Shown here in pieces: positions 17,399 through 26,068 of a stretch of DNA of 64,000 bases. Made by a program: the position numbers and the translations under genes. Positions within the stretch are counted from its first letter, which is position 1, and each line of letters starts with the position of its first letter. Under the pieces are notes generated by a model, which worked only from the letters and a program-made list of their open reading frames with translations, had not been told where the DNA came from and did not search any database. Source of the stretch: Gaoshiqia sp050178015 (GTDB lineage: Bacteria; Bacteroidota; Bacteroidia; Bacteroidales; Prolixibacteraceae); NCBI GenBank assembly GCA_050178015.1, contig JBFXGM010000011.1:62001-126000 (forward strand). Reading direction: 5' to 3'.

Positions 17399-19384
17399 TC
17401 ACGGAAAATATCGTACAAAAGCCTCCATGGCTTCGTATTCGGCCATGCCCAGTTTGTTGTATAATTCGGCGGTGGCATGGTTCCGGTCTTCGGCTCGCTG
17501 CCAAAACTCACGGGCATCATCGCCCATATACATGGCGCCTTCTTTTTGCGACTGGTGCCTGAAAATTGCTTCCCGCTTTTTGTACAATTCTTCCGGACTG
17601 ATCGGAACAGCCATTTCAATCTGGTCAATATCCCACTCGTGCCAGGCACCGCGGTACAGCCAAAGCCAGCAGTCCTTCATCCAACTGTCTTCTTTAATTT
17701 CTTCCATCGCGTACAGTATGGCATCCAAACAAACACGGTGGGTTCCATGCGGATCCGACAGGTCGCCGGCTGCAAAAATCTGGTGGGGCCGTATTTCACG
17801 CAGAAACTCCTTGACCATCTCCACATCTTCGCTGCCCAGTGGCTTCTTTTGGACTTCACCCGTTTCATAAAAAGGCAAGTCGAGAAAATGAACGTTCTCA
17901 CTTTTTACACCGGCAAACCGACAGGCCGCCTTGGCCTCCATCCGGCGGATCAATCCCTTTAACATCCGCACATCGAGCAGGTCAATATCGCCTTCTTTCT
18001 TGTTTTTCAAGAAAGAAATCGTTTTTTCATATTGCTCGGTCTGGCGCTTGTTTTCGGGGTCGTAAAAGTTTGTGTACAGGTTATGGAACGAAATAAAACG
18101 GTTAGCATATTCGTCCGACACAGCTATGTTTCCCGACACCTGGTAGGCCACATGCACCTCGTGCCCCTGCTCCACCAGCCGGCTGAGCGTTCCGCCCATC
18201 GATATCACATCATCGTCGGGGTGCGGACTAAAAATGACCACCCGTTTCTGAGGCGGGTACTTGCGCTCGGGGCGGTTGGAATCGTCGGCATTGGGTTTAC
18301 CTCCGGGCCAGCCGGTAATAGTATGTTGAAGATCGTTAAACACTCTGATATTGAGCGCATAGGCCGACCCTTTATCCGAGATCAGGTCACTCAGTCCGTT
18401 GTTGGTATAATCGTTGTTGGTCAGCTTTAAGATCGATTTTCCGGTTTGCTGGCACAACCACACCACGGCCTTGCGAACCAGTTGTTTCGAACTCCAGTCG
18501 CAGGTGTCAACCAACCAGGGGGTTTTTACCCGGGTGAGTTGCATGGCTGCTGCCATGTCGAGGTAAATTTTGGCATTGGGGTGCTGTTGCAAATAGCTGG
18601 CTGGCACTTGTTCGGTTATCGGGCCTTCGATTGTTTTTTGCAGGATGCTGGTTTTTGCCTCACCAAATCCCAGCAATATCACTTTCCGGGCTTTCATGAT
18701 GTTGTCGATCCCCATGGTAATGGCCCGTTGCGGAACTTTGGTCATTCCGCCAAACCCGCGGGCTGCATCCTGTTTGGTAATCGTATCGAGCACAATCATG
18801 CGGGTTTTCGAGTTCAATTGCGAACCAGGCTCGTTAAACCCAATATGGCCGGTGCGCCCAATACCCAACAGCTGAATGTCAATTCCGCCGGCATCGCTTA
18901 TTTTTTTGTCGAAGTCGCGGCAAAACTGATACACTTCATTCAGCGATAAATCGCCGCGAGGAATGTTCACGTTTTCAGGCAAAATATCGATTTGGTTGAA
19001 AAAGTGCTTGTACATGTACTGGTGATACGAATGGATAGACGCCTGCCCCATCGGGTAAAATTCGTCCAGGTTGAAGGTAACCACCTGCTTAAAACTCAGC
19101 CCTTCCTCCCTGTGCATGCGGATCAGTTCGGCATAAACCCCGATGGGCGATGATCCTGTAGGCAAACCAAGCACACACACTTCCCCCTGGTTGGCCTTCT
19201 CCCGGATCGCGCTGGCAATTTCCCGGGCAGCCACCAGCGAAGCCTCATCCGAATCGTCAAAAATAATCGTTGGGATCTTTTCATATTTGGTCAACACATC
19301 TTGGTGGGCCATGTTTTTCGGTTTGTGGTAAGTGGTGCCGAAAAACAACGGGTTGTTAGAGGGAAGCTTTTTTCGTAAGTTCAT
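17399..19384 (-). CDS. nagB: Glucosamine-6-phosphate deaminase fused to a PIG-L/LmbE domain
   Basis: About 661 residues from the ATG at 19382-19384. The N-terminal half is NagB: LGLPTGSSPIGVY, FNLDEFYPMG (catalytic-type Asp107) and GIGRTGHIGFNEPGS (His180, Glu185). It would convert GlcN-6-P to Fru-6-P and ammonia. The position equal to E. coli Asp141 is Thr178 here. The C-terminal half, from about residue 380, is a PIG-L deacetylase with the zinc motif SPHPDDDVISMGG and the second metal segment DPHGTHR. I recall this fusion as the usual Bacteroidota form. The PIG-L part could deacetylate GlcNAc-6-P in place of a separate NagA, none of which is seen here; that is inference. Confidence 0.9.
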   Translation of the reverse strand: MNLRKKLPSNNPLFFGTTYHKPKNMAHQDVLTKYEKIPTIIFDDSDEASLVAAREIASAIREKANQGEVCVLGLPTGSSPIGVYAELIRMHREEGLSFKQVVTFNLDEFYPMGQASIHSYHQYMYKHFFNQIDILPENVNIPRGDLSLNEVYQFCRDFDKKISDAGGIDIQLLGIGRTGHIGFNEPGSQLNSKTRMIVLDTITKQDAARGFGGMTKVPQRAITMGIDNIMKARKVILLGFGEAKTSILQKTIEGPITEQVPASYLQQHPNAKIYLDMAAAMQLTRVKTPWLVDTCDWSSKQLVRKAVVWLCQQTGKSILKLTNNDYTNNGLSDLISDKGSAYALNIRVFNDLQHTITGWPGGKPNADDSNRPERKYPPQKRVVIFSPHPDDDVISMGGTLSRLVEQGHEVHVAYQVSGNIAVSDEYANRFISFHNLYTNFYDPENKRQTEQYEKTISFLKNKKEGDIDLLDVRMLKGLIRRMEAKAACRFAGVKSENVHFLDLPFYETGEVQKKPLGSEDVEMVKEFLREIRPHQIFAAGDLSDPHGTHRVCLDAILYAMEEIKEDSWMKDCWLWLYRGAWHEWDIDQIEMAVPISPEELYKKREAIFRHQSQKEGAMYMGDDAREFWQRAEDRNHATAELYNKLGMAEYEAMEAFVRYFP

Positions 19385-19417
19385 AACATTTAGTATTTTA
19401 TTTACGAAGCTGAAAAA

Positions 19418-19425
19418 CAAATCTA
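19418..19425 (-). promoter_or_regulatory. -7 promoter box for the leftward recycling operon
   Basis: The minus strand reads TAGATTTG, matching TAnnTTTG, 34 bases upstream of the nagB start. It probably drives nagB and the genes to its left. Confidence 0.6.
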
Positions 19426-19498
19426 ACGATATTTACGTGAAAGAACAAGGCGTGCTGCACAGGTTGCCGGGTGAGCTTTTCGCCTGTGATTATTTCTA

Positions 19499-19506
19499 TA
19501 TATTTG
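19499..19506 (+). promoter_or_regulatory. -7 promoter box for the kinase-murQ operon
   Basis: TATATTTG matches TAnnTTTG and lies 64 bases before the kinase ATG. With the box at 19418-19425 it makes a divergent promoter pair in a 185-base region, so shared control is plausible. No clear operator palindrome was seen. Confidence 0.55.
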
Positions 19507-19569
19507 TACCATGAAACGAGCGTTGAACACTCATTTCGCACACGATTCATCCCCTAAAAGCTTTACAAG

Positions 19570-20403
19570 ATGAAGTTAATTGCCGACAGTGGTTCTACCA
19601 AAACGGACTGGATCTTTTTCGACCCCGCAGGAGAAACCGTCCGGGTTCAAACCTCCGGCATCAATCCTTTTTTCCGGTCGGGTGAGGACATTGAGCGTGA
19701 ACTCCGTCAGGCGCTTCTCCCGATAGCCACCAAGGTGGAGACCATTTATTATTACGGCGCCGGTATTGTAAATGCCGAAAAAGCCTCGATAATTGAGCAA
19801 GCCTTCTACCAACTTTTCGGACAAGTCACCTGCCAGATCTACAGCGACGTGGTGGGAGCAGCCCGTGCAGCCTGTCAGCACGAAGCCGGCATTGCCTGTA
19901 TTTTAGGCACCGGCTCAAACGCTTGTTATTTCGATGGTAAAAATGTGGTTGACAATATTCCTCCGTTAGGCTTTATTTTGGGCGATGAAGGTAGTGGCGC
20001 CGTGATGGGCCGCAACCTGCTGGGAGACTTTTTCAAGCGGGTAATGCCCCCGGATGTACGGAAAAAATTTCAGGAGCGTTTCCGGTTAACTAAAGATGAG
20101 GTGCTGGACCGGGTGTACCGGCAGGAACGGCCAAACAAGTATTTGGCTCAGTTTGCCGTTTTCCTTTCCGAAGAAATAAATCACCCCTGGTGCCGGGAGT
20201 TTGTGCATACGAACCTCACCGCTTTTATCCGCAGAAATATATTGATGTTGCCACTCTCAAAAGAATTGCCTGTTAATTTTGTAGGTTCAGTGGCTTTCCA
20301 TTTTCAAGAAGTGCTGAAAACGGTACTGGAAAAGAATGGCTTGACACCGGGCCGAATTTTAAAAGAGCCAATTGATGGATTATTAGCCTATCACAGGCAT
20401 TAA
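19570..20403 (+). CDS. BadF/BcrA-type amino-sugar kinase (GlcNAc/MurNAc kinase-like)
   Basis: A 277-residue ATPase of the BadF/BadG/BcrA/BcrD fold. The phosphate-1 motif DSGSTKTDWIFF is at residues 5-16, the adenosine-side loop ILGTGSNAC near 114-122, and GFILGDEGSGAVMG follows. The family includes eukaryotic GlcNAc kinase and the bacterial MurNAc/GlcNAc kinase MurK. Because MurQ follows by 13 bases, MurNAc is the likeliest substrate, giving MurNAc-6-P for MurQ; GlcNAc may be used too. There is no signal peptide, so it acts in the cytoplasm. Confidence 0.85.
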   Translation: MKLIADSGSTKTDWIFFDPAGETVRVQTSGINPFFRSGEDIERELRQALLPIATKVETIYYYGAGIVNAEKASIIEQAFYQLFGQVTCQIYSDVVGAARAACQHEAGIACILGTGSNACYFDGKNVVDNIPPLGFILGDEGSGAVMGRNLLGDFFKRVMPPDVRKKFQERFRLTKDEVLDRVYRQERPNKYLAQFAVFLSEEINHPWCREFVHTNLTAFIRRNILMLPLSKELPVNFVGSVAFHFQEVLKTVLEKNGLTPGRILKEPIDGLLAYHRH

Positions 20404-20416
20404 AAAATCTGACACG

Positions 20417-21226
20417 ATGATCAACATTACCGAATCAAGCTCTCTCTATGACAATCTCGAAAACCGATCGGTAAGCGAGCTATTAAACGGCATCCACGAA
20501 GAAGACCGGAAGGTCTTGCCTGCCATTAAACAGGTAATCCCGCAAATTGAAAGACTCGTGTTGGGCTTGGTGGAACGGATGCAAAAGGGAGGACGACTGT
20601 TTTATATAGGGGCCGGTACCAGCGGTCGGCTGGGCATTCTGGACGCCTCGGAAATTCCGCCAACCTTTGGCGTAGAAGATGGCCTGGTGATCGGTATTAT
20701 TGCCGGAGGCGACCGAGCCATACGCAAAGCCGTGGAATCGGCCGAAGACGACGAAACGCTGGGATGGAAAGAATTGCAGGCATGGAAGATCAATGAGCTG
20801 GACACCGTAGTGGGCATCGCCGCATCGGGCCGCACCCCATTTGTGATTGGCGCCGTAAAAACGGCCCGCGAACAAGGCATCCTCACCGCTTGCATCACCA
20901 ACAACCCGGGTTCGCAACTGGCCGCCAGCGTGGACATCCCCATTGAAGCCATTGTAGGGCCCGAATTTGTAACCGGCAGTACACGCATGAAAGCCGGAAC
21001 GGCCCAAAAACTCATCCTCAACATGATTACCACCACCCTGATGATCAAACTGGGACGCGTAAAGGGCAATAAAATGGTGAACATGCAATTGACCAACCAG
21101 AAACTGGTACTCCGCGGCACACGCATGATTATGGACGAACTGGGCTACGATCAGGACCGCGCCCGCCGCTTATTGTTGTTGCACGGATCGGTCAGCAAAG
21201 TACTGGAAGCCGAAAAGCGGCGATAA
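20417..21226 (+). CDS. murQ: N-acetylmuramic acid 6-phosphate etherase
   Basis: A 269-residue SIS-domain protein. It removes D-lactate from MurNAc-6-P to give GlcNAc-6-P, linking cell-wall recycling to the amino-sugar pool. Present are the family signature GAGTSGRLGILDASEIPPTF (residues about 62-81), VVGIAASGRTPFV, and EFVTGSTRMKAGTAQKL. It is about 30 residues shorter than the E. coli enzyme, mainly at the C-terminus, and all motifs are intact. It is co-transcribed with the kinase. Downstream lie 156 unannotated bases and then a probable small RNA. Confidence 0.95.
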   Translation: MINITESSSLYDNLENRSVSELLNGIHEEDRKVLPAIKQVIPQIERLVLGLVERMQKGGRLFYIGAGTSGRLGILDASEIPPTFGVEDGLVIGIIAGGDRAIRKAVESAEDDETLGWKELQAWKINELDTVVGIAASGRTPFVIGAVKTAREQGILTACITNNPGSQLAASVDIPIEAIVGPEFVTGSTRMKAGTAQKLILNMITTTLMIKLGRVKGNKMVNMQLTNQKLVLRGTRMIMDELGYDQDRARRLLLLHGSVSKVLEAEKRR

Positions 21227-21382
21227 AAATCAGTCCTCCCACAATCTAAAATACAAAGCCTCCATCTCTTCAGTCTGAGAATCATGCCAATTCGTTTCTA
21301 CATGATTGACTGGGCTTTACGTTAAAAGTACAACATACTTTATTTATTCAAAAAAATACGTGCAGGTGTATTGATTTTTTGA

Positions 21383-21390
21383 TATCTTTG
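21383..21390 (+). promoter_or_regulatory. -7 promoter box for the putative small RNA
   Basis: TATCTTTG is an exact TAnnTTTG match. No reading frame begins within the next 150 bases on this strand, but a series of hairpins and a strong terminator follow. Confidence 0.6.
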
Positions 21391-21396
21391 CCCCGA

Positions 21397-21564
21397 AATC
21401 GAAAGTATTTGGTTGGTAACACCCGTTACCGGCAAGTACTGAATCAAGTGGCAAACCGGAAAGCAATTTCCGGCAAGCTCATGGTTTAATAGGTTTAGTT
21501 GGTTTAGGTTAGTTCCCGGGAGACCGGGGCGGAAAAGGCAGTCAGAGGACTGCCTTTCTTTTTT
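21397..21564 (+). ncRNA. Putative structured small RNA, about 170 nt
   Basis: Four hairpins in series follow a promoter box. They are GGTAAC/GTTACC (21415-21430, ACCC loop, extendable with G-U pairs), CCGGAAA/TTTCCGG (21456-21473, GCAA loop), CCCGG/CCGGG (21515-21528, GAGA loop) and a terminator of 10 perfect pairs (21534-21557, AGAG loop) followed by CTTTTTT. A single-stranded stretch with three or four GGTTTA units (21484-21510) lies between the second and third hairpins. Near the 5' end GCCCCG (21390-21395) could instead pair with CGGGGC (21525-21530). The 6S RNA family is one candidate by size, but I could not match its bubble. The 434-base gap 21227-21660 holds nothing else except the next terminator. 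Confidence 0.6.
21534..21564 (+). terminator. Rho-independent terminator of the small RNA
   Basis: AAAGGCAGTC (21534-21543) pairs perfectly with GACTGCCTTT (21548-21557) around AGAG, followed by CTTTTTT. Confidence 0.85.
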
Positions 21565-21614
21565 CGAATGAATAATCCAAGGACTTAAAAGCACAATATA
21601 CCATTCCCACAAAA

Positions 21615-21642
21615 AAAGCCCGGCTCACTCGAACCGGGCTTT
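21615..21642 (-). terminator. Terminator of the TIM-barrel lipoprotein gene
   Basis: AAAGCCCGG (21615-21623) and CCGGGCTTT (21634-21642) pair around a 10-nt loop. Reading leftward the stem runs into a T tract (the A7 at 21611-21617), 19 bases after the stop codon. Confidence 0.85.
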
Positions 21643-21660
21643 CAATTTTAGCGAATATCG

Positions 21661-22554
21661 TTACTTGGTGTATTCAGCATTGTTCAGGAACTCGAAACTT
21701 TTTTCCACGCTTACAATAGGCTCGAAATTGTAGCGTTCCACTTCTACAATATAATCTTTCATGCCTGCTTTTTCGGCAGCCTCAAAAGCCGGCTGAAAGT
21801 CCATTGTACCGCTGGCTCCAAGCTCTTCCACATCTTTCACATGATACAGTTCAAAACGTCCGGGGTACTGGTTGAAATAGTCCAGCGCGTTTTTGCCGCC
21901 AACCTGGATCCAGTACAGGTCGAGCTCGAACATTACTTTCTCGGGATCGGTATTTTGCAGCAGGTAATCGTAAAAAGTCACCCCTTCGAACTCGGTGGTG
22001 AATTCGCGATCGTGGTTGTGGTAGCCAAAACGGATGCCGGCAACATTACATTTTTCACCAATCGCATTGTAATAATCGCAATACAATTGCAAGGTATCCA
22101 GGCTGCGGTACGAATCGGCTCCCATGGATGGTTTTACGATCCATTCGGCGCCAACCGCTTTGTGGGCAGCAATACAGTCGTCCCACCATTGCATGGCTTG
22201 TTCCCATTCGCCTTCTTTCGGCAGGTTGATGCCCGTGTGTGAACCACGCATGGCCATACCATTTTGTTCCAGCAAGCCCTTAAATTCGGCAGGTTCCATG
22301 TCGTAAAACTTCCCGTCGGCATAACCGGCTGCTTCCACATAGGTGTAGCCAATTTCACCCAAACGGGCAATTGTGGCAGCGGCATCCGCTTTCATGGCAT
22401 CGCGAACCGACCACAACTGAATACCAATGTTCTTTTTAGCTGGCGACTCAGCCTGCTGACTTTTTGCATTTCCGCAAGACTGAACAAACAGGGCTGAAAC
22501 CGAGACCATCATCAACAATAAAAAGGCCCGGAGAGATGTGTTTACTCTTTTCAT
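21661..22554 (-). CDS. Lipoprotein sugar-phosphate isomerase/epimerase-like (AP endonuclease 2 TIM barrel)
   Basis: About 297 residues from the ATG at 22552-22554. A longer open frame reaches 22833, but its first 93 codons read as non-coding and the true start opens a signal peptide with the lipobox VQSCG. The barrel begins NIGIQLWSVRDAM and shows YVEAAGYADG, RGSHTGIN, VKPSMGA, GYHNHDREF and ELDLYWIQVGG, the usual metal-ligand segments of xylose-isomerase-like enzymes. Members beside Gfo/Idh/MocA oxidoreductases often process unusual sugars in the periplasm, and two such oxidoreductases lie 4 kb away. The substrate is unknown. Confidence 0.82.
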   Translation of the reverse strand: MKRVNTSLRAFLLLMMVSVSALFVQSCGNAKSQQAESPAKKNIGIQLWSVRDAMKADAAATIARLGEIGYTYVEAAGYADGKFYDMEPAEFKGLLEQNGMAMRGSHTGINLPKEGEWEQAMQWWDDCIAAHKAVGAEWIVKPSMGADSYRSLDTLQLYCDYYNAIGEKCNVAGIRFGYHNHDREFTTEFEGVTFYDYLLQNTDPEKVMFELDLYWIQVGGKNALDYFNQYPGRFELYHVKDVEELGASGTMDFQPAFEAAEKAGMKDYIVEVERYNFEPIVSVEKSFEFLNNAEYTK

Positions 22555-22605
22555 TTTACAGGTTTTAATAAATAGTAGTTGATAAAAATTAGTTTTAGGA
22601 AGAAA

Positions 22606-22613
22606 CAAATATA
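22606..22613 (-). promoter_or_regulatory. -7 promoter box for the TIM-barrel lipoprotein gene
   Basis: The minus strand reads TATATTTG, matching TAnnTTTG, about 52 bases before the ATG at 22554. Its presence inside the longer open frame supports the shorter start. Confidence 0.6.
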
Positions 22614-22832
22614 CATATTCTGAAAAGAAATGTGTCATGCCCCTGTCGTCATGATGATGTCCTTGAAAACAGTTTATTAACTTGTTTCGACCCGGAAAAC
22701 CAGAGACTGAGCGGAAGTCCCATTCACAAACGTTAACAAGATTCATGTTGCAATCTTTAAACTGTTCGCCCGATTTTGTGTCATAAAACATGTGAAACAA
22801 AACCAAATTAGTAGAACAAGCAAAATTATACA

Positions 22833-25322
22833 ATGAAAGATTTTTTGAAGAGAAAAGGAAAAGTACTGTTCATGTTCTTATTTCTGGCAGGCTTACAAGC
22901 AATGGGCCAAACCAGTGGCCCAAAGGTAACTGAAACGGCAAGCCTTCCGGTACAATCTGTTATTAAAGGGAAAGTAGTTGAAAACGGCACCAACCAAGCG
23001 ATGGAATATGCCAATATTTCTATTTTCAGCAGCCGCGACTCGTCGCTGATTACCGGCGGCATCACCGATGTCAATGGCGAATTCCGGATTGGCAACCTGA
23101 TCCCGGGGACATTTTATGTTGAGGCCAATTTCATCGGCTTCAATAAAACACGTATCAACAATGTACGCATCACCCCAAACAACCGCCAAATAGAGATGGG
23201 CGTGATTGAGTTGGAACCTGCCACCGAGGAAATCGGCGCCGTGGAAGTCGTGGCCGACCGTGCCCGGGTAGAATACAAAATCGACAAAAAAATCATCAAC
23301 GTTGCCCAGGATATCAACGCAGCCGGCGGAACAGCCGTGGATGTGCTCGAAAACACGCCTTCTATCCAGGTGGATATCGAAGGGAATGTCACCCTGCGCG
23401 GGTCGTCGAGCTTCACCGTATTTATCGACGGGCGTCCCAGCGTGCTCTCCGGAAGCGACGCTTTGCAACAAATTCCGGCTTCGGCCCTCGAAACCATCGA
23501 AATCATCACCAACCCTTCGGTTAAATACGACCCCGACGGAAATGCGGGCATCATCAATCTGGTGATGAAGAAAAACATTCTTTCCGGATTCAACGGCGTG
23601 GTAAATACCATGATCGGCACAGGCGACAAACGGCGGATTGACCTAACGGTAAACCACAAAACCAAGAAACGCAACCTGTCATTTGGCATCGACAACAATC
23701 ACCAGCAATTTTCAGGCGAAAACGAATCGACCCGCGAAACATTCCTGAACGACAACACCGAATATCTAATTATGAAAGGCGACCGCAGCTTTACCCGGAA
23801 AGGGTTTGGCGTAAAAGGAGGCGTGGACTTTTACCTGAGCGACAAAACTACGCTGGGATTTATGGCCGACGCGGGCCAGTTTAATGCCAACTCGCTCAGT
23901 AACGGCTTAACCCATCATTACACGGTTCCGCTTACGATTGACGAGTACACGGTCAATACTGAAAGTTCTGAACGAAAAAACGACTACGTCAGCGGGAACA
24001 TAAATTTCCTGCACAAATACAACGAAGATGGTTCGCACAAACTGGAAGGTTTATTCAATTACCGCTACCGAAATGGAGACGATATAGAATTTCAATCGGA
24101 AATTGTGGCTGATGCCAATTACCAGCCCACAGGCATTTACGATCTGCAAATTCGCACCACTGAGGGAGAAGAATCGAACGATTACCGGATGAAACTGGAT
24201 TATACGCGTCCGGTTGGATCGGCTGGCAAGCTGGAAGCCGGTTGGCAAAGCCGCCTCGACCGCGAAACAGAAGACTACCTATTCGAGGATTTCGACCCGG
24301 AAACCCAGCAATGGGTGAACAACTCCAACTTTTCCAGTTCGATGGACTTCAAACGCGACATCCACTCGGTATATTCCACCTTCTCGAATAAGATGGGGCC
24401 TGTTGAATACATGGCGGGCCTGCGCGGCGAATATACCGACCGTGAGATCCAACATGCCATGGCAACCGAATCGTACAAACTCGACCGCTTCGACCTGTTT
24501 CCCTCGTTGCACCTGTCGTACGAATTGTTCGACAAAAGCCAGCTGATGACCAGCTACAGCCGCCGCATCCGTCGTCCCGGGGGCCGCGACCTGGACCCGT
24601 TCCCCAGCTATATGAACCAATACAGCATCCGCATCGGTAACCCAACCCTCGAACCTGAGTACACTAACTCGTTCGATCTGGGTTACATGAAACGCTTTGG
24701 CCGTTCTTTCATTTCGTTGGAAGGTTTTTACCGGGTAACCAACAACCTGATTACCCGTCTGAGCCAACTGGGTGACGATGGCATTTTGTACATGACTTCG
24801 GATAATTTAAATAACGACTACGCATTAGGAGGAGAACTGATGGCCAACCTAAACCTGACCGAATGGTTGCTGCTGAATACGTCGGTTTCGGTGTACAACT
24901 ACAAATTGGATGGCGAAGTGTTGGGGCAATCGGTTAGCCGCGAAAGTACCAATGTGGACGGCCGGGTGAACGGAACCATCAAATTTTCGGACAACAGCCG
25001 GATGCAGCTCATGGGAATGTACCGCGGACCTTCTGTTTCGGCACAAGGCGATAGTAAAGGAATGTTTTTCTCCAACATTTCGTACCGGCAAGATTTTATG
25101 AACAAGAAACTGACGGCAACCCTGAGCCTGCGCGATGCATTTGGCTCGGCCAAACACGAAGGCAGCTCCAGCGGAACCAACTTCAACTCAACTTACAAGT
25201 TCAAACGCGAACCTCGCGTATTCACCCTGACACTCAGTTACAAAATCAACAACTACAAAATGGATCGATCTGACTCCTCCTCCGACACTAACGAAATGGA
25301 TTTTGACGAGGGCGGTTTTTAG
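22833..25322 (+). CDS. TonB-dependent-receptor-like outer-membrane beta-barrel protein
   Basis: An 829-residue protein. A signal peptide ends near QAMGQT. A carboxypeptidase-regulatory-like domain follows (about residues 42-130: IKGKVVENGTNQAMEYANIS, TDVNGEFRI), then a plug domain (VDVLENTPSIQVDIEGNVTL, FIDGRPS, IEIITNPSVKYDPDGNAGI). The rest is a barrel of alternating aromatic strands of the outer-membrane beta-barrel family, with an acidic tail. The sequence ends DFDEGGF rather than in a classical terminal aromatic strand. No SusD partner is adjacent, so it is not a typical polysaccharide system; a ligand cannot be named. Confidence 0.87.
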   Translation: MKDFLKRKGKVLFMFLFLAGLQAMGQTSGPKVTETASLPVQSVIKGKVVENGTNQAMEYANISIFSSRDSSLITGGITDVNGEFRIGNLIPGTFYVEANFIGFNKTRINNVRITPNNRQIEMGVIELEPATEEIGAVEVVADRARVEYKIDKKIINVAQDINAAGGTAVDVLENTPSIQVDIEGNVTLRGSSSFTVFIDGRPSVLSGSDALQQIPASALETIEIITNPSVKYDPDGNAGIINLVMKKNILSGFNGVVNTMIGTGDKRRIDLTVNHKTKKRNLSFGIDNNHQQFSGENESTRETFLNDNTEYLIMKGDRSFTRKGFGVKGGVDFYLSDKTTLGFMADAGQFNANSLSNGLTHHYTVPLTIDEYTVNTESSERKNDYVSGNINFLHKYNEDGSHKLEGLFNYRYRNGDDIEFQSEIVADANYQPTGIYDLQIRTTEGEESNDYRMKLDYTRPVGSAGKLEAGWQSRLDRETEDYLFEDFDPETQQWVNNSNFSSSMDFKRDIHSVYSTFSNKMGPVEYMAGLRGEYTDREIQHAMATESYKLDRFDLFPSLHLSYELFDKSQLMTSYSRRIRRPGGRDLDPFPSYMNQYSIRIGNPTLEPEYTNSFDLGYMKRFGRSFISLEGFYRVTNNLITRLSQLGDDGILYMTSDNLNNDYALGGELMANLNLTEWLLLNTSVSVYNYKLDGEVLGQSVSRESTNVDGRVNGTIKFSDNSRMQLMGMYRGPSVSAQGDSKGMFFSNISYRQDFMNKKLTATLSLRDAFGSAKHEGSSSGTNFNSTYKFKREPRVFTLTLSYKINNYKMDRSDSSSDTNEMDFDEGGF

Positions 25323-25350
25323 ATAGCTGTTTAACTAATCTATTGTTGAG

Positions 25351-25375
25351 GGTCCTTCGGGACCTTTTTTTTTTT
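25351..25375 (+). terminator. Terminator with a TTCG loop after the barrel gene
   Basis: GGTCC and GGACC (25351-25364) close a TTCG tetraloop, followed by eleven T residues. Confidence 0.9.
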
Positions 25376-25442
25376 CACTGTGTAAACAACAAAAAGGGGA
25401 AACTCAACGAGCCCCCCCCAATTCATACTATTTGCTATAGAC

Positions 25443-25979
25443 TTATGATAAAGTCGCTTGTCCCGGATTCCAGTCGCAAGGCGTCAGTTTTCCGGTTTGC
25501 AACGCTTCCAGTACACGAACCACCTCGGGCACATTGCGGCCAATGGCCAGGTCGTTTGCCGATACCCAGCGGATCGTTCCTTCCGGATCAACAATAAACG
25601 TTGCACGGTAAGCAATTTTCTCTTCGGCTTCTAAAATGCCCAGGTCTTCGGCCAGCGATTTGGATGTGTCGGCCAACATCGGGAATTTCAGTTGCTTCAG
25701 TCCCGGATGGTCATTTCGCCAGGCCAGGTGAACAAACTCAGAGTCGGTAGAAGCCCCGATTAACTTGGCTTCGAGCTTTTCAAATGCGTCAAAATGATCA
25801 TTAAAACCCGTAATCTCGGTAGGGCACACAAAAGTGAAATCTTTTGGCCACCAAAAAATAACACTCCATTTCCCTTGAATATTCTCGTTGGTTAACGTTT
25901 CAAACTCTTTGCCGGCATCAAGCGATACAACGGCCGTTTTTTTGAATGCCGGAAATTTATCTCCAATTGTTTTCATCAT
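25443..25979 (-). CDS. Peroxiredoxin (AhpC/TSA family)
   Basis: About 178 residues, starting at one of two adjacent ATGs at 25974-25979. The upstream in-frame codons to 26063 look non-coding and hold the promoter. FWWPKDFTFVCPTEITGF carries the peroxidatic cysteine. The C-terminal LTPCDWNPGQ holds a second cysteine where typical 2-Cys AhpC proteins have the resolving one. The arginine is in the GTIRWVS segment. It reduces hydrogen peroxide and alkyl hydroperoxides in the cytoplasm; the reductant may be thioredoxin or AhpF, neither of which is adjacent. It stands alone. Confidence 0.9.
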   Translation of the reverse strand: MMKTIGDKFPAFKKTAVVSLDAGKEFETLTNENIQGKWSVIFWWPKDFTFVCPTEITGFNDHFDAFEKLEAKLIGASTDSEFVHLAWRNDHPGLKQLKFPMLADTSKSLAEDLGILEAEEKIAYRATFIVDPEGTIRWVSANDLAIGRNVPEVVRVLEALQTGKLTPCDWNPGQATLS

Positions 25980-26060
25980 GTAAATTTTAAAAGTTATTTT
26001 TTTGATTGTTTTTGAGGAAATCCCAACCGGTCTTATTAAGACTGGATAAAAATTACTGCG

Positions 26061-26068
26061 CAAATATA
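26061..26068 (-). promoter_or_regulatory. -7 promoter box for the peroxiredoxin gene
   Basis: The minus strand reads TATATTTG, matching TAnnTTTG, giving a leader of about 75 bases. The 345-base gap 25980-26324 holds this box and a weaker one for the rightward gene. Confidence 0.6.

Noticed and set aside
21340..21612. Minus-strand 90-codon open frame across the small-RNA region
   Set aside because: It overlaps the terminator hairpins, has no promoter or ribosome site, and its translation is low-complexity without homology that I recognise.
22555..22833. 93-residue N-terminal extension of the TIM-barrel lipoprotein
   Set aside because: The extension contains the promoter box at 22606-22613 and precedes a clean lipoprotein signal peptide.
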